This document shows positions 44,484-55,488 of a stretch of DNA of 64,000 bases, in pieces. The position numbers and the translations under genes are program-made. Within the stretch, counting starts at the first letter, position 1, and every line of letters starts with the position of its first letter. Source of the DNA: Streptococcus macedonicus ACA-DC 198 (GTDB taxonomy: Bacteria > Bacillota > Bacilli > Lactobacillales > Streptococcaceae). Where the stretch lies: contig HE613569.1 in the NCBI GenBank assembly GCA_000283635.1, positions 1,761,501-1,825,500 of the forward strand, given 5' to 3'. The notes under the pieces were generated by a model. That model was not told the DNA's origin. It searched no databases and saw nothing but the letters and a program-made list of their open reading frames with translations.

Positions 44484-46775
44484 ATGAAATATAATCAATT
44501 TTCTTTCATTCCAAGACCTATCGCTATTGCAGAGCAAGAGTTGCAAGCCTTGGGATTTGATATTACCCACCAACAAGCTGATAAAAAAGCTCTTGAAAAT
44601 TTCTGCCGTAAGATTTTCTTTAATTACAAAGATACGGACTACCCACTTCATCAATTAATTGCTGATTTTGAGACAGATTTATTAACATTTTTTAATTCTG
44701 AACGTCCATTGACAGCGGATATTTTTTACACTATTTCACTACAACTTCTCGGATTTATTCCGCATGTTGATTTTACAAATACAACTGACTTTTTAGAAAA
44801 AATTGCCTTTCCGATTAATTATCAAAAAGGACACATCCTTGAGGCGCTTTATCATTTGCTAGTTAGTCGCCAAAAATCCGGTATGACCTTGCTTGATGAT
44901 TTAATTAGTAAGGGACTTATTCCAGTAGATAATAATTATCATTTTTTCAATGGCAAATCACTAGCAACGTTTGATACAACTGATTTGATTCGTGAAGTTG
45001 TTTATGTGCAATCACCGCTTGATACTGACCAAGACGGACAACTCGATTTGATTAAGGTCAATATTATTCGCCCTAAAACAAGCCACCAATTGCCAACCAT
45101 GATGACAGCTAGTCCTTATCACCAAGGAACAAATGTCGTTGCTAACGATAAAAAACTTTACAAAATGGAAGGTGATTTAGCTGTAAAACCAGCACGAACA
45201 ATCAACGTTGAAACACGTGACTTTGAACCGTTAGCTGCTCCTGATGTTGACCTTCCTATCGGAGAAAGTGAAGAACGTTTCAATTTTATTGACCCCTACA
45301 CGCTCAATGATTATTTCCTTGCACGTGGTTTCGCAAATATCTACGTTTCTGGGGTTGGAACTGCAGGCTCTGACGGTTTTATGACCAGCGGAGATTATGC
45401 GCAAGTGGAAAGTTTTAAAGCAGTCATTGATTGGTTAAATGGAAAATCAATCGCCTTTTCTAGCCATTGTCGTGATCAAAAAGTTGTTGCTGATTGGGCG
45501 AGTGGACTGGTTTGTACCACTGGAAAATCTTATCTTGGAACTATGTCAACTGCTCTAGCAACGACAGGTGTTGAGGGGCTGAAAGTTATCATCGCTGAAT
45601 CAGCTATTTCATCTTGGTATGATTATTATCGTGAAAATGGGTTGGTTTGCAGCCCTGGGGGCTATCCTGGTGAGGACCTTGATGTGCTGACTGAATTGAC
45701 TTATTCACGTAATTTGCTGCCTGGCGATTATCTTCGTAATAATGCACATTACCAAGAATTCCTTGATGAGCAATCTGCACAACTCGACCGTGCTTCTGGT
45801 GATTACAATCAATTTTGGCATGACCGTAATTATCTGCCACACGCTGACAAGGTTAAAGCAACCTGCGTATTCACTCATGGACTCCAAGACTGGAATGTCA
45901 AACCACGTCATATTTTCAATATTTTCAATGCCCTTCCAGATACTGTCGAAAAACACGCTTTTCTTCACCACGGTGAGCATGTCTACATGCACAACTGGCA
46001 ATCCATTGATTTCCGTGAAAGCATGAACACTTTACTTTCTGAAAAAATGCTTGGACAAGATAATCATTTCGTTTTGCCAACACTTATCTGGCAAGATAAT
46101 AGCCAAGAACAAGCTTGGACAAGCTTAGCTGAATTTGGCAGTAGCAATCAAGCAACTTTAGCCCTCGGTACAGACCAAAAAATCATTGACAATCATTACG
46201 CCAAAGCTGAATTTGAACGTTATAGCAAGAATTTCAGAACTTTCAAGAGTGAGTTATTTACTGGAAAAGCAAATGCCATTTGCCTCGATTTACCGATTAA
46301 AAACGATTACCATATCAATGGGCAAATCACTTTACACCTAACCGTCAAATCTAGTGAAAATAAAGGAATTCTGTCTGCCCAAGTCCTAGACTATGGCGAA
46401 AAGAAACGTTTTAAAGATGTTCCTTCTGTACTTGATTTATACGCTATTGATAATGGATGCAATTTCTCACGTGAAGCTCTCAAAGAATTGCCATTTACCA
46501 AAGCCAAAGAACGTGTCATCACAAAAGGTGTTCTAAATCTTCAAAATCGTACAGATTTGTTAACAATCGAAGATATTCCTGCAAATGAGTGGATGACCTT
46601 TGATTTCACCCTTCAACCAAGTATCTACAAATTGGAAAAAGGCGACACTCTCCGTGTGCTTCTCTACACAACAGACTTTGAGCACACTATCCGTGACAAT
46701 AGCAATTATATTTTGACAGTTGATTTAGACAAATCAAATTTGGAAATTCCTATAGAGAATAACGTGGGTCTTTGA
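44484..46775 (+). CDS. pepX: Xaa-Pro dipeptidyl-peptidase
   Basis: PepX (family S15) releases X-Pro dipeptides, important for using casein peptides. The 763 residues show the nucleophile Ser in [15 protein letters not shown], the catalytic Asp/His region ([14 protein letters not shown] ... [11 protein letters not shown]) and the C-terminal beta-sandwich. The N-terminal dimerisation domain is present. AGAAGGG precedes the ATG. Full length. Confidence 0.96.
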   Translation: MKYNQFSFIPRPIAIAEQELQALGFDITHQQADKKALENFCRKIFFNYKDTDYPLHQLIADFETDLLTFFNSERPLTADIFYTISLQLLGFIPHVDFTNTTDFLEKIAFPINYQKGHILEALYHLLVSRQKSGMTLLDDLISKGLIPVDNNYHFFNGKSLATFDTTDLIREVVYVQSPLDTDQDGQLDLIKVNIIRPKTSHQLPTMMTASPYHQGTNVVANDKKLYKMEGDLAVKPARTINVETRDFEPLAAPDVDLPIGESEERFNFIDPYTLNDYFLARGFANIYVSGVGTAGSDGFMTSGDYAQVESFKAVIDWLNGKSIAFSSHCRDQKVVADWASGLVCTTGKSYLGTMSTALATTGVEGLKVIIAESAISSWYDYYRENGLVCSPGGYPGEDLDVLTELTYSRNLLPGDYLRNNAHYQEFLDEQSAQLDRASGDYNQFWHDRNYLPHADKVKATCVFTHGLQDWNVKPRHIFNIFNALPDTVEKHAFLHHGEHVYMHNWQSIDFRESMNTLLSEKMLGQDNHFVLPTLIWQDNSQEQAWTSLAEFGSSNQATLALGTDQKIIDNHYAKAEFERYSKNFRTFKSELFTGKANAICLDLPIKNDYHINGQITLHLTVKSSENKGILSAQVLDYGEKKRFKDVPSVLDLYAIDNGCNFSREALKELPFTKAKERVITKGVLNLQNRTDLLTIEDIPANEWMTFDFTLQPSIYKLEKGDTLRVLLYTTDFEHTIRDNSNYILTVDLDKSNLEIPIENNVGL

Positions 46776-46896
46776 CACATAAGCATCCTCCTATCATTCT
46801 CAGAAGAAAAAATCCTTTCTAATCTATCACATAGGTTTCCAAATTTTAATAAGAACCCTGCTTACTTTGAAAAATCAAAGAATATCATCTCATACA

Positions 46897-46937
46897 AAAA
46901 CCTCCTCTATATCTTATGAACAAGAGGAGGTTTTTGT
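46897..46937. terminator. Bidirectional terminator after pepX
   Basis: AAAAACCTCCTC pairs with GAGGAGGTTTTT. The following 46938-47096 contains ACTCAACGAAAATC and GATTTTCAC/TTTTCAAAGAG pieces that look like a dispersed streptococcal repeat; no gene is seen. Confidence 0.88.
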
Positions 46938-47096
46938 GTTTTTATACTCAACGAAAATCAAAATTAGACTAGGTGACGTAGATTCAGATAGAACTCCGTT
47001 ATTTTATAATTTGGAATAATAAGCTAAAAACTTCCGTTGAAGATTTTCACACCTCAAATCAAGTCACAAACGTCTGAGTTTAATTTTCAAAGAGGG

Positions 47097-48749
47097 TTAC
47101 TTATAAAAGGTCACAGTCATTTTAGTTCCTAATCCCAGCTGACTTTCCACCTTAATATCAGCATGATGTTGATTGACTGCGTGCTTAACAATGGAGAGCC
47201 CCAAACCAGTGCCACCCAACTTCTTCGAGCGACTCTTATCAACTCGATAGAAACGCTCAAAAATGCGTTCCTGCTCATCTTTAGCGATACCAACTCCAGT
47301 ATCCTGTACTGTCAGAACAATATCGTCCTCATTCGAGGTGACATTGACAGTCACATCCCCCTTATCACGGTTATAGATGATAGCATTATCACAAAGATTA
47401 TAAATCAAAGAATGAATAAGGGCATAGTTACCAGTAATATAAGCTGGTTCCCCTAATAAATGCAAGTTGATATGACGTTCATTTGCCTTAGCAGATAGAC
47501 TATCTAAAACTTCCTCTGATATCTGATAGAGATTGACGGGTTCCATAGCTAACTCTTCTGACTCATCAAGATGTGACAGTTTAATAATATCTTCTACCAA
47601 CTGGATCATACGTTGAGACTCACTGTGGATTTTCTCAGCGAATTGTGGAACATCTTTTTGCGCAACAACATCACTAGCCAGCATTTCAGAATATCCAGAA
47701 ATCAAATGTAACGGCGTTTTCAGTTCATGAGAAACGTTTGCCGTAAATTCGCGGCGCAGCTGCTCTGCCTGAAGCTGATCTGTAACATCAAAGAAAAGAA
47801 TTGCTAAACCAGTCACCTTATCCTCAGACTGAATAGGACGCACCATAACTTTGTAATGCGCGTCATCTAATTGCAAAATCCCTTCTTGTTTGCGCCCCTG
47901 AAGACCTTTTTCTAGCCAATTATTTAGTGACAGGTTACGGAGAATTTGCAATATATCTTTACCCAAACAAGTTTGATCAGTCTGCAAAATATCCTGTGCT
48001 GCTTGGTTAATACTGATGATACGACAGTTATTGTCTAACAAAATCATGCCTTCTTTAATTTTAGAAATAATGGTATCAAATTCTGATTGACGTTGTTCTA
48101 ACAAAACTTCTCGCTCAGTGACCTCCTTTTGATGTCTGGCAATCCGTCTTAGAAGGGGTGAAATTTCTTCATAGGCATCATTTTCAAGCGGATGGTCAAG
48201 ATCCAGTCGATTCAATGGTAACACAATACTCTTAGCAATAGAGTGTGAAAGCCACAGAGAGAGTAAGAAGGCCAATACAAGAATAAGGAAAAAAGGCTGG
48301 AACATCCGAAACAAAAGCACTAAAATACTGTGTCTAGTAACAGATAAGCGAATAACGGTTCCATTATCCAAGCGCTGAGCAGAATAAAGTGACTGAGTAG
48401 TTAAGGTTTTCGAGTATCGAACACTCTCACCATAACCATCTTTCAAAGCTTCTTTGATTTCTTCTCTATTAGCATGATTGTCCATGATCTGTGCATCAGA
48501 CTCATTATCATAGAGAACTTTTCCTTGATTATCAACCCAAGTGATTCTGACATTTGACATCTTGAGCTCATTAAAATAGTCTTGGCCTTCCAGAGAAACC
48601 CCTTGAGCAGCTAAGGCTGTTTCTGTCTGCAACTGTTCCTTTTGTACTTGAGTAAAGTAGCCATAAAGCAAGCCAACAACCATAAATAAAGTTACAAGAA
48701 GAACGCCTAGCGTGGCAAAAAAAGTTGAACGAAAGATTTTCTTAACCAT
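47097..48749 (-). CDS. phoR: Phosphate-sensing histidine kinase PhoR/PnpS
   Basis: The 550-residue membrane kinase has two hydrophobic segments (residues about 8-30 and 150-170) bracketing an outside domain, a HAMP-like linker and a PAS domain. The HisKA motif is FTANVSHELKTPLHLISGYSEML, and the ATPase domain has NAIIYNRDKGDVTV, DTGVGIAKDEQERIFERFYRVD and GGTGLGLSIVKHAV. It overlaps the response regulator gene by eight bases and is the last gene of the pst-pho operon. PhoR activity is normally restrained by PstSCAB-PhoU. Confidence 0.93.
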   Translation of the reverse strand: MVKKIFRSTFFATLGVLLVTLFMVVGLLYGYFTQVQKEQLQTETALAAQGVSLEGQDYFNELKMSNVRITWVDNQGKVLYDNESDAQIMDNHANREEIKEALKDGYGESVRYSKTLTTQSLYSAQRLDNGTVIRLSVTRHSILVLLFRMFQPFFLILVLAFLLSLWLSHSIAKSIVLPLNRLDLDHPLENDAYEEISPLLRRIARHQKEVTEREVLLEQRQSEFDTIISKIKEGMILLDNNCRIISINQAAQDILQTDQTCLGKDILQILRNLSLNNWLEKGLQGRKQEGILQLDDAHYKVMVRPIQSEDKVTGLAILFFDVTDQLQAEQLRREFTANVSHELKTPLHLISGYSEMLASDVVAQKDVPQFAEKIHSESQRMIQLVEDIIKLSHLDESEELAMEPVNLYQISEEVLDSLSAKANERHINLHLLGEPAYITGNYALIHSLIYNLCDNAIIYNRDKGDVTVNVTSNEDDIVLTVQDTGVGIAKDEQERIFERFYRVDKSRSKKLGGTGLGLSIVKHAVNQHHADIKVESQLGLGTKMTVTFYK

Positions 48750-49419
48750 CTGTTACCTCCAAACGATAACCAACACCACGAACTGTCTTAATCAGATGAC
48801 TAGCATCTCCAAGCTTCATGCGAAGGGTTCCAATATGAACATCAACTGTCCGTGTTTCTCCGATAAAGTGTTCTCCCCAAACTTTATCCAAAAGTTCTTG
48901 CCGCGTAAAAACACGGCCAGGATTTAACATCAATAAAGATAGCAGATCAAATTCTTTCAAAGTTAATTCGATTTTTTGTCCATTATTTCTAACCGTGTAA
49001 TTCTTTGCATCCAAAGAGAGGTTTTTTATTGTCAAATGAGTTTCCTGTTCCTGATTGGATGTACGTCTGAGAACTGCTTTGATGCGAGAAATCATTTCCA
49101 TCATACCAAACGGCTTAACCAAATAATCATCGGCACCCAAATCTAATCCTTTGACCTTATCAAATTCTGTTCCTTTCGCAGTTGTCATGATTACTGGAAT
49201 ATCTTTTGTCATGCCAATTGATCGTAAGGATTTTAAAATGGTCAGTCCATCATCTACAGGCAACATGATATCTAACAGTATAAGCTTAGGTTGCTCTTCT
49301 TCCATGGCTGTCCAAAATAGAACGGAGTCAGGAAACCCCTGAGCCTCAAATCCTGCTGTTCGTAAAGTATAAAGCATCAGTTCTCGAATATCATCATCAT
49401 CTTCAACGCAGTAAATCAT
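48742..49419 (-). CDS. phoB: Phosphate response regulator PhoB/PnpR
   Basis: This 225-residue OmpR-type regulator has a receiver domain with Asp in LILLDIMLPVDDGL, the acidic pair CVEDDDD and Lys in DYLVKPFGM. The winged helix has LTLKEFDLLSLLMLNPGRVFTRQELLDKVWG and TVDVHIGTLRMKLG. It sits between phoU and phoR with overlapping ends, and it probably binds the direct repeats before pstS. Confidence 0.93.
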   Translation of the reverse strand: MIYCVEDDDDIRELMLYTLRTAGFEAQGFPDSVLFWTAMEEEQPKLILLDIMLPVDDGLTILKSLRSIGMTKDIPVIMTTAKGTEFDKVKGLDLGADDYLVKPFGMMEMISRIKAVLRRTSNQEQETHLTIKNLSLDAKNYTVRNNGQKIELTLKEFDLLSLLMLNPGRVFTRQELLDKVWGEHFIGETRTVDVHIGTLRMKLGDASHLIKTVRGVGYRLEVTDG

Positions 49420-50069
49420 GTTTCTTCTCCATTCAGTTCACCAGTGATTGAAAAAATTACCCACTTAGCGACATTGACGGTATGGTCACCAATTCTTTCC
49501 AAATATTTGGCAATCATCAAAACATCAATAGTATATTCACCATCATTTCCAAGTTCAGCAATATGGGCAATTAAACTTGCCTTTATTGTATCAAATTCTT
49601 TATCCACTGTGACATCTTTTTGGATAACTTTTAAAGCTAAAGTCTCATCATCATGGACAAAGGCATCCACACTATCTGTTACCATATGAACAACGTGTTT
49701 GACCATTTGCTTGAGATGACGAAACTCAGCTCCTTCATGAACATGACCATCACCAATAATATCAACAATTTCAGCAGATTGAGCACCAATACGCTTCATA
49801 TCATAAACCATTTTCAAAGCAGCTGAAATACGTCGCAAATCCTTGGCAACTGGCTGTTGACGAAGCAGTAACTTAAGACATTGTGATTCAATATCTCTTT
49901 CCATCTGCTCAATTTTTTGATAAGTTTTGCCAACATCATTAATCAGATGCTGATCATTTTCACTGATGGGCATTAAGGATTTTGAAATAATTTCCTCACA
50001 TAACGACCCCATCAAAATTAAATTGGTATTGAGTGCATGCAGTTGATTTTCAAAGGCTGAGCGTATCAT
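49416..50069 (-). CDS. phoU: Phosphate signalling protein PhoU
   Basis: PhoU links the Pst transporter to PhoR and dampens uptake. The 217-residue, all-helical protein begins [31 protein letters not shown] and has the two repeats with [28 protein letters not shown] and [19 protein letters not shown]. It overlaps pstB and phoB by four bases each. Full length. Confidence 0.95.
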   Translation of the reverse strand: MIRSAFENQLHALNTNLILMGSLCEEIISKSLMPISENDQHLINDVGKTYQKIEQMERDIESQCLKLLLRQQPVAKDLRRISAALKMVYDMKRIGAQSAEIVDIIGDGHVHEGAEFRHLKQMVKHVVHMVTDSVDAFVHDDETLALKVIQKDVTVDKEFDTIKASLIAHIAELGNDGEYTIDVLMIAKYLERIGDHTVNVAKWVIFSITGELNGEET

Positions 50070-50815
50070 CCGAATCTCCCTGTTATATAATTTTCTGTGC
50101 GTTCGTCTTGTGGCATTGAAAATAGTTGGCTTGTTTTATTGTACTCAACAATTTCGCCCAATAAGAAGAAGGCTGTCTTGTCGGAAATCCGCACAGCTTG
50201 TTGCATGTTGTGGGTCACCATGACGATAGTATATTTTTTCTTGAGTTCAATAACCAAATCTTCAATTTTTGCTGTTGAAATCGGATCTAAGGCACTTGTT
50301 GGTTCATCCATGAGGAGAACTTCAGGTTCAATGGCCAAAGCTCTAGCAATACAAAGCCGTTGCTGTTGACCACCAGACATACCAAGAGCAGATTTATTGA
50401 GGCGATCTTTGACTTCATCCCATATAGCGGCTTGTTTTAAGGAACGCTCCACAATTTCATCCAATTGAACTTTATTGTGAATACCGTGAGTTCTAGGTCC
50501 AAAGGCAATGTTGTCATAGATGCTCATCGGAAATGGATTGGGTTTTTGGAAAACCATACCTACTTTTTTACGAAGGACATTGATATCTAAATCGCGGTAA
50601 ACATTTTCTTTATCTAATGTGACCTCTCCGGTAATACGGCAATTTTTCACCAAGTCATTCATTCGGTTAAGACTTTTCAGCAAGGTCGATTTTCCACATC
50701 CTGATGGACCAATGAAAGCTGTAATTTCATTGCTGGCAATTTCCAGATTAATGTTTTTTAAAGCTTTGAAGTCTCCGTAGTAGAGATCCAAATTTTTAAT
50801 TTCTATTTTATTCAT
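50066..50815 (-). CDS. pstB: Phosphate ABC transporter ATP-binding protein
   Basis: The 249-residue ATPase has Walker [16 protein letters not shown], the signature [15 protein letters not shown] and Walker [14 protein letters not shown], followed by [11 protein letters not shown]. It drives uptake of inorganic phosphate with PstC and PstA. It overlaps pstA by eight bases and phoU by four. Confidence 0.97.
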   Translation of the reverse strand: MNKIEIKNLDLYYGDFKALKNINLEIASNEITAFIGPSGCGKSTLLKSLNRMNDLVKNCRITGEVTLDKENVYRDLDINVLRKKVGMVFQKPNPFPMSIYDNIAFGPRTHGIHNKVQLDEIVERSLKQAAIWDEVKDRLNKSALGMSGGQQQRLCIARALAIEPEVLLMDEPTSALDPISTAKIEDLVIELKKKYTIVMVTHNMQQAVRISDKTAFFLLGEIVEYNKTSQLFSMPQDERTENYITGRFG

Positions 50816-51686
50816 CGCTTGTTTTACTTCCTAATCGTCTAGCAATCAAACCTGACACTAGATTAATGACAATAACTAATACTAAGAGAACCACTGCTGT
50901 AGCATAGGTTTGATTGACATAAAGTCCCTCTCCTGAGATAGCATACATATGTACAGCCAAAGTCCGTGACGAACTGAAAATACTTTTCGCCACTTCAGCA
51001 ACCGTACCTGCTGTAAAAATCAAGGCGGCTGATTCTCCCACAATTCGCCCAATCGCTAAAATAATTCCTGAAAAAATTCCTGGCATGGCGCTAGGAAGGA
51101 CAATTTTAAAAATTGTCCTAAGTTTACCCGCCCCAAGTGCAAAAGCCCCTTCACGATAGAAGTCTGGTACTGAAAGCAAAGCTTCTTCTGTTGTTCGCAT
51201 AATTAGTGGCAAAATCATGATACTAAGTGTAACAGCTCCTGACAGCAAGGAAAGTCCCATGTGAGCGAACTTAACAAAGAAAAGAGCGCCAAACAGTCCA
51301 TAGATAATGGAGGGAATCCCAGAGAGCGTTTCAGTTGCAATCCGGATAACACTAACAAAAGGGTTATCACGACGCGCATATTCTACCAAGTAAATAGAGG
51401 CCCCTATACCAATAGGTACGGCAACACTTAATGCCAAAATGGTCATAAAAACCGTATTGATTAATGCTGGTAACAACGATACATTCTCACTATTGTAAGT
51501 CCAATCAAACAAACTCATGTTTAAATTGGGCAAGCCTTTGACCAGAATGTATCCGACCGTTAAAGCAATTCCGACAAATGTTATCAAGGCAGCACCATAA
51601 ACTAACAAATACAACATTAATGATACCAGGTCCCGTCGGCGTGACTGCCAATCTTGCTTGAAGCTACGGTGATTGATATTTTCCAT
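50808..51686 (-). CDS. pstA: Phosphate ABC transporter permease PstA
   Basis: The 292-residue membrane protein has six segments and the EAA-type loop ([32 protein letters not shown]). It pairs with PstC. The first 30 residues are basic and cytosolic. It lies two bases after pstC. Confidence 0.95.
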   Translation of the reverse strand: MENINHRSFKQDWQSRRRDLVSLMLYLLVYGAALITFVGIALTVGYILVKGLPNLNMSLFDWTYNSENVSLLPALINTVFMTILALSVAVPIGIGASIYLVEYARRDNPFVSVIRIATETLSGIPSIIYGLFGALFFVKFAHMGLSLLSGAVTLSIMILPLIMRTTEEALLSVPDFYREGAFALGAGKLRTIFKIVLPSAMPGIFSGIILAIGRIVGESAALIFTAGTVAEVAKSIFSSSRTLAVHMYAISGEGLYVNQTYATAVVLLVLVIVINLVSGLIARRLGSKTSDE

Positions 51687-51688
51687 GT

Positions 51689-52534
51689 CTACTCCTCTTT
51701 ATGTAACAACGAAAAGCTGATGTTAATGATTAGGACAAATATAAAAAGAACAACAGCTGTCCCTATAAGAGCCTCTTTGTGAAGACCACTAGAGTACCCC
51801 ATCTCCATAACAATATTGGTTGTCATAGTTCTGACCCCCGATGTCAAGGAATCTGGCAAGACAGCTTGGTTACCTGCAACCATGATAACTGCCATAGTTT
51901 CCCCGATTGCGCGTCCAATCCCTAAAATGACAGATGCCAAAATTCCCCGCTTAGCTGCTGGCAGTACTGCAAAAAAGATGCTACGCTCATGGGAAGCCCC
52001 CAGAGCTAAACCACCTTCATAATAGGATCTAGGAACAGCACGAATAGCAGCCTCAGAGACACTGATAATAGTTGGTAAAATCATCAAACCAAGCAAAATT
52101 GAAGCGGTAAGTACCCCCATTCCAAAGCCACCAATGTTATCACGAACAAAGGGAACTAAAACAACCAAACCAAAGAAACCATAAACAACCGATGGTATCC
52201 CTGCCATGAGGTTAATAGCCGCCTTGAGCGGTCTATAGATGGCTTCTGGACAAAAAGAAGACATAAAAACCGCTGTCAAAACTCCAACAGGTACCCCAAT
52301 AATAAGCGCCCCTGCTGTCACATAAAGTGAACCGACAATCATTGGAAAAATACCAAAAAGGTTGTTAGCCGGTCTCCATACAGTTCCGAAAAGAAAGTTA
52401 CCTAAACCAATTTGATGAATAGCAGGAATCCCACTCCAAAACAAAAAGATGCAGATTAGTAGCACGGATAGAACAGAAATGCAGGCGGTAAGGAAAAATA
52501 CCGCTTGCATCATTTTTTCTTTTGTATGATTCAT
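51689..52534 (-). CDS. pstC: Phosphate ABC transporter permease PstC
   Basis: The 281-residue permease starts MNHTKEKMMQAVFFLTACISVLSVLLICIFLF and has six hydrophobic segments and the loop SYYEGGLALGASHERSIFFAVLPAAKRGILAS. It follows pstS by 10 bases in the same operon. Confidence 0.95.
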   Translation of the reverse strand: MNHTKEKMMQAVFFLTACISVLSVLLICIFLFWSGIPAIHQIGLGNFLFGTVWRPANNLFGIFPMIVGSLYVTAGALIIGVPVGVLTAVFMSSFCPEAIYRPLKAAINLMAGIPSVVYGFFGLVVLVPFVRDNIGGFGMGVLTASILLGLMILPTIISVSEAAIRAVPRSYYEGGLALGASHERSIFFAVLPAAKRGILASVILGIGRAIGETMAVIMVAGNQAVLPDSLTSGVRTMTTNIVMEMGYSSGLHKEALIGTAVVLFIFVLIINISFSLLHKEE

Positions 52535-52544
52535 TCATGACCCC

Positions 52545-53426
52545 TTAGTCTGAAAGACCGTCCCAGCTTGTTGTCTTACCTGTAAAAATAGTCTTGACTT
52601 GTTCGCTTGTTAAGCCATCAACTTTGTTATCTTTATTAACAATAACAGCAATACCATCTATCGCAATAACTGTTGAGCTGACTCCTTTAGATGTTTCTTC
52701 ATCTTTCAAATCACGTGACGCCATTCCAATATCAGCTGTTCCCTCGATTGCATTTGTGATACCTGTTGAGGAGTCGCTTTGTTGAATCTCTACTTCAACC
52801 TTAGAGTTGACTTTGCTATAAGCTTCTTTTAATTTTTCCATAACTGGTGTGACAGAGCTTGATCCTGAAACCACAACCTTGCCAGAATCAACTGAAGATT
52901 TATAGGCTTTGGTATCGTCAAGTGGAATGTAACCATTTTCTTCTACGACAGCTTGACCATCAGAGCTTAAAATAAAGTTGATGAAATCTTGAGCAGCCTC
53001 ACTTATCTTATCTTTAGTCACAATGTTAAATGGTCGAGAAATCTTGTAGCTTCCGGCTTTAATATTGGCAACACTTGCCTCAGTACCATCAATTTTCAGA
53101 ACCTTGACGGTATCATCCAAAGAACCTAGCGAAGTATAGCCGATAGCTGATTTATCTCCAGCTACTGTCGTTAGCATAACAGAGGTCGAGTTAGTAACAA
53201 TGGCTTTGTCCGTTGTTAAATCAACTTTTTCACCATTTTGCTCTTCTTGAACTCCGAAAAGTTCTACAAAAGCACCGCGTGTCCCTGACCCATCTTCACG
53301 GGAAACAACGCTGATGTTACCAGATGCAGATGAAGAGTCCCCGTTTGATTTGCTACAAGCTGAAAGTCCCACTAGAGCTGTTAAGCCAGCTAGGGCCAAT
53401 ACCGAAAACAATTTACATTTTTTCAT
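52545..53426 (-). CDS. pstS: Phosphate-binding lipoprotein PstS
   Basis: PstS captures phosphate at the cell surface. The start MKKCKLFSVLALAGLTALVGLSACSKS has a lipoprotein signal; the frame reads 11 codons further up, but GGAGAAC precedes this ATG. The binding residues lie in VVSREDGSGTRGAF and VVSGSSSVTPVMEKLKEAY, in an order that suggests a permuted or divergent PstS. 293 residues, complete. It is the first gene of the operon. Confidence 0.93.
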   Translation of the reverse strand: MKKCKLFSVLALAGLTALVGLSACSKSNGDSSSASGNISVVSREDGSGTRGAFVELFGVQEEQNGEKVDLTTDKAIVTNSTSVMLTTVAGDKSAIGYTSLGSLDDTVKVLKIDGTEASVANIKAGSYKISRPFNIVTKDKISEAAQDFINFILSSDGQAVVEENGYIPLDDTKAYKSSVDSGKVVVSGSSSVTPVMEKLKEAYSKVNSKVEVEIQQSDSSTGITNAIEGTADIGMASRDLKDEETSKGVSSTVIAIDGIAVIVNKDNKVDGLTSEQVKTIFTGKTTSWDGLSD

Positions 53427-53457
53427 GATGTTCTCCTTTAAATTCTTTACAATGACC

Positions 53458-53512
53458 ATTATAGAAAGCCAACATCAAATCTATTACCATAATTTTGTAA
53501 AGTTTTTGTAAA
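53458..53512 (-). promoter_or_regulatory. pstS promoter with PhoP-type direct repeats
   Basis: TATAAT at 53458-53463 (minus strand). TTTACA occurs at 53496-53501 and 53507-53512, exactly 11 bases apart, in place of a normal -35. Direct repeats with an 11-bp period are the mark of PhoB/PhoP binding. Confidence 0.75.
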
Positions 53513-53677
53513 ATCATCACCAAACGCTCACTCTTATCACACAGTTAAAATAGGCAGTTACTTCAAAAAATGCTATAATAAATAAAGCTTTAAGAAATAC
53601 TCAAAAAGAAACATAAGGCAATAAAAATTTACACATAGGGTCTAACCCCTTGCTACGAAAGGAATCACAAAAACATT

Positions 53678-53977
53678 ATGATGAACATGCAAAATATGAT
53701 GCGTCAAGCTCAAAAACTCCAAAAACAAATGGAGAAAAAACAATCTGAACTTGCTAGTACAACTTTCACTGGAAAATCAGCTCAAGATTTAGTTGTTGTT
53801 GAGTTTACAGGTGATAAAAAATTAGTGAACATTACTTTTAAAGATGCTATTGTTGACCCAGATGATGTTGAAACACTTCAAGACATGACAACACAAGCTA
53901 TCAACGATGCACTTTCTCAAATTGATGATGCCACACAAAAAACACTAGGCGCATTTGCAGGAAAATTACCATTTTAA
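53678..53977 (+). CDS. YbaB/EbfC nucleoid-associated protein
   Basis: The 99-residue protein begins [34 protein letters not shown] and continues [30 protein letters not shown]. This is the YbaB tweezer-like dimer that binds DNA. AAAGGAATC precedes the ATG. Monocistronic and full length. Confidence 0.93.
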   Translation: MMNMQNMMRQAQKLQKQMEKKQSELASTTFTGKSAQDLVVVEFTGDKKLVNITFKDAIVDPDDVETLQDMTTQAINDALSQIDDATQKTLGAFAGKLPF

Positions 53978-53985
53978 TGACATAA

Positions 53986-54021
53986 TCAAAAAAAGCTCAA
54001 ACCTTAAAAGGTTCGAGCTTT
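53986..54021. terminator. Bidirectional terminator between ybaB and the MerR gene
   Basis: AAAAAGCTC-AAACC-TTAAAA-GGTTC-GAGCTTTTT. Confidence 0.9.
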
Positions 54022-54726
54022 TTAAGCTTCTTTTGCTGTTTCTAAACAATAAGATTTTTCATGACAATGTGGGCAAGTTAATTTTCGCGTTTTAGGAGTA
54101 TGAAGAGCAAATGCGAATTCCCTATACGTTGGTTGGAAAAGTTGGTGGCAATTGGGACAGATATAAGCTATTTTACGTGAATAATGATAAGACAATGTTA
54201 ATAATGTGCCAACATACACCAAACCAATACCGATACCAACACCTTGCCAAACAACACAAAGAAAAAAAATAAGGATCGTTGCTAGAATACTAATCCACAT
54301 CCGTTTTTGCAAACGACGCCAAGCTAATTGATTTTTCATGGTAAGAGAAATGTCTGATAAAAATTCTAGCGACTGACCTGTTTGATTTTTTACCCTATCA
54401 AGCAAGTTGACAGTAGTGTCAAGTTTGGCTTTCTTCTCAGCAAGCTCACGCTTTGTTTCCTTGATATGCTCAACAAGCAATAACTCTAAAACTTGCCTTG
54501 CATTTTCCTCAGCAAACAGCCGTTTTATCTGTTCAATTGAAAAATCAAGTTCCCGTAAAAAACAAATCATGCGCAACTGTTCCAAATCACTATCCACATA
54601 GATTCGCCGTCCACCTTCTGTCAAATCAGATGGCGATAAAATACCACGTTTATCATAATATTGGACCGTGCGAACTGAAACACCTGCCAACTTCGCCAAA
54701 TCACCAGTTGTATAAGAGTGAGACAT
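54022..54726 (-). CDS. MerR-family regulator with membrane segments and zinc ribbon
   Basis: The 234-residue protein starts MSHSYTTGDLAKLAGVSVRTVQYYDKRGILSPSDLTEGGRRIY, a MerR winged helix. GGAGGTGAAAGGG before this ATG decides the start over the longer frame. A coiled-coil region follows, then two hydrophobic segments (WISILATILIFFLCVVW, GIGIGLVYVGTLLTLSY), and at the end two CxxC pairs (CPNCHQLF, CPHCHEKSYC). The tail may sense metal or the membrane state. Its signal is unknown. This could be the missing aldehyde-type MerR only by function, not by sequence. Confidence 0.82.
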   Translation of the reverse strand: MSHSYTTGDLAKLAGVSVRTVQYYDKRGILSPSDLTEGGRRIYVDSDLEQLRMICFLRELDFSIEQIKRLFAEENARQVLELLLVEHIKETKRELAEKKAKLDTTVNLLDRVKNQTGQSLEFLSDISLTMKNQLAWRRLQKRMWISILATILIFFLCVVWQGVGIGIGLVYVGTLLTLSYHYSRKIAYICPNCHQLFQPTYREFAFALHTPKTRKLTCPHCHEKSYCLETAKEA

Positions 54727-54828
54727 CCCTTTCACCTCCTTTCTGCCCTTATTATAGGACACGCCCCAACGTCACAAGCAAGGGGTTACCCTAGATGATT
54801 TTTTATTTTTTAAAAAATAGTAGAGCTT

Positions 54829-55416
54829 TTAGCTAAAAAAGCCATCTAAAGCTGCAAAAGGATTGTCACCATGCTCTTCTTCTTGCTGATTCAAATAAGA
54901 TTTATTCTCATCAAATTCCATGAACTTTTCGTAAACAAGCGCAGTCATGCGAGCATCTTCAAGTGAATTATGACCATGTCCTGAAATACCTAAAAGTTCA
55001 GCAACACTTGCCAACTTAAGATTGGCAATTCCATTCAAGTCTGTGCTACGACGTTCAAAAGCCTCATCATATAAATCAACCTTGTAAAGCTCTGTCAAGT
55101 CTAATTCATTTTCAGCAAGCAAAGGCAGGTCTGATTTTAGCGCATTATAACCAACCAAAGCAGTCTCTCCAACGAATGTTTTAAAGTCAGCCAGCACTTC
55201 ATCAAGCTTTGGAGCGTTAGCAATTTTTTCTGATGTAATCCCTGTCAATCCATTAATAAATGACTGCAATGGCACATCTGTGTAAACATAGGTGTCAAAG
55301 CTGTCAACTTCGTGACCTTCTTTGAATTTTACTGCTGAAACCTGAATAATATGACTTTTCTCGGCAACCGTATTAAATTCCAAATCAAATGCAATGTACT
55401 CTGCTAATTTCTCCAT
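54829..55416 (-). CDS. DnaQ-like 3'-5' exonuclease
   Basis: The 195-residue protein carries the DEDDh exonuclease motifs: IAFDLEFNTVAEKSHIIQVSAVKF, LVGYNALKSDLPLL and GHGHNSLEDARMTALVYEKF. It is a single domain and may trim RNA or DNA ends. GGAGG precedes the ATG. The gene is upstream of the MerR gene on the same strand, with a 100-base gap. Confidence 0.88.
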   Translation of the reverse strand: MEKLAEYIAFDLEFNTVAEKSHIIQVSAVKFKEGHEVDSFDTYVYTDVPLQSFINGLTGITSEKIANAPKLDEVLADFKTFVGETALVGYNALKSDLPLLAENELDLTELYKVDLYDEAFERRSTDLNGIANLKLASVAELLGISGHGHNSLEDARMTALVYEKFMEFDENKSYLNQQEEEHGDNPFAALDGFFS

Positions 55417-55444
55417 GATACCTCCTAAAAATGAGTTTATAAAA

Positions 55445-55472
55445 TAAAACTGGAACTTTTGTCCCAGCTTCC
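55445..55472 (-). terminator. Terminator of rocS
   Basis: AAGCTGGGAC-AAAA-GTTCCAGTTTTATTTT on the minus strand. Confidence 0.8.
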
Positions 55473-55488
55473 GATAAATTTCGAGTTC

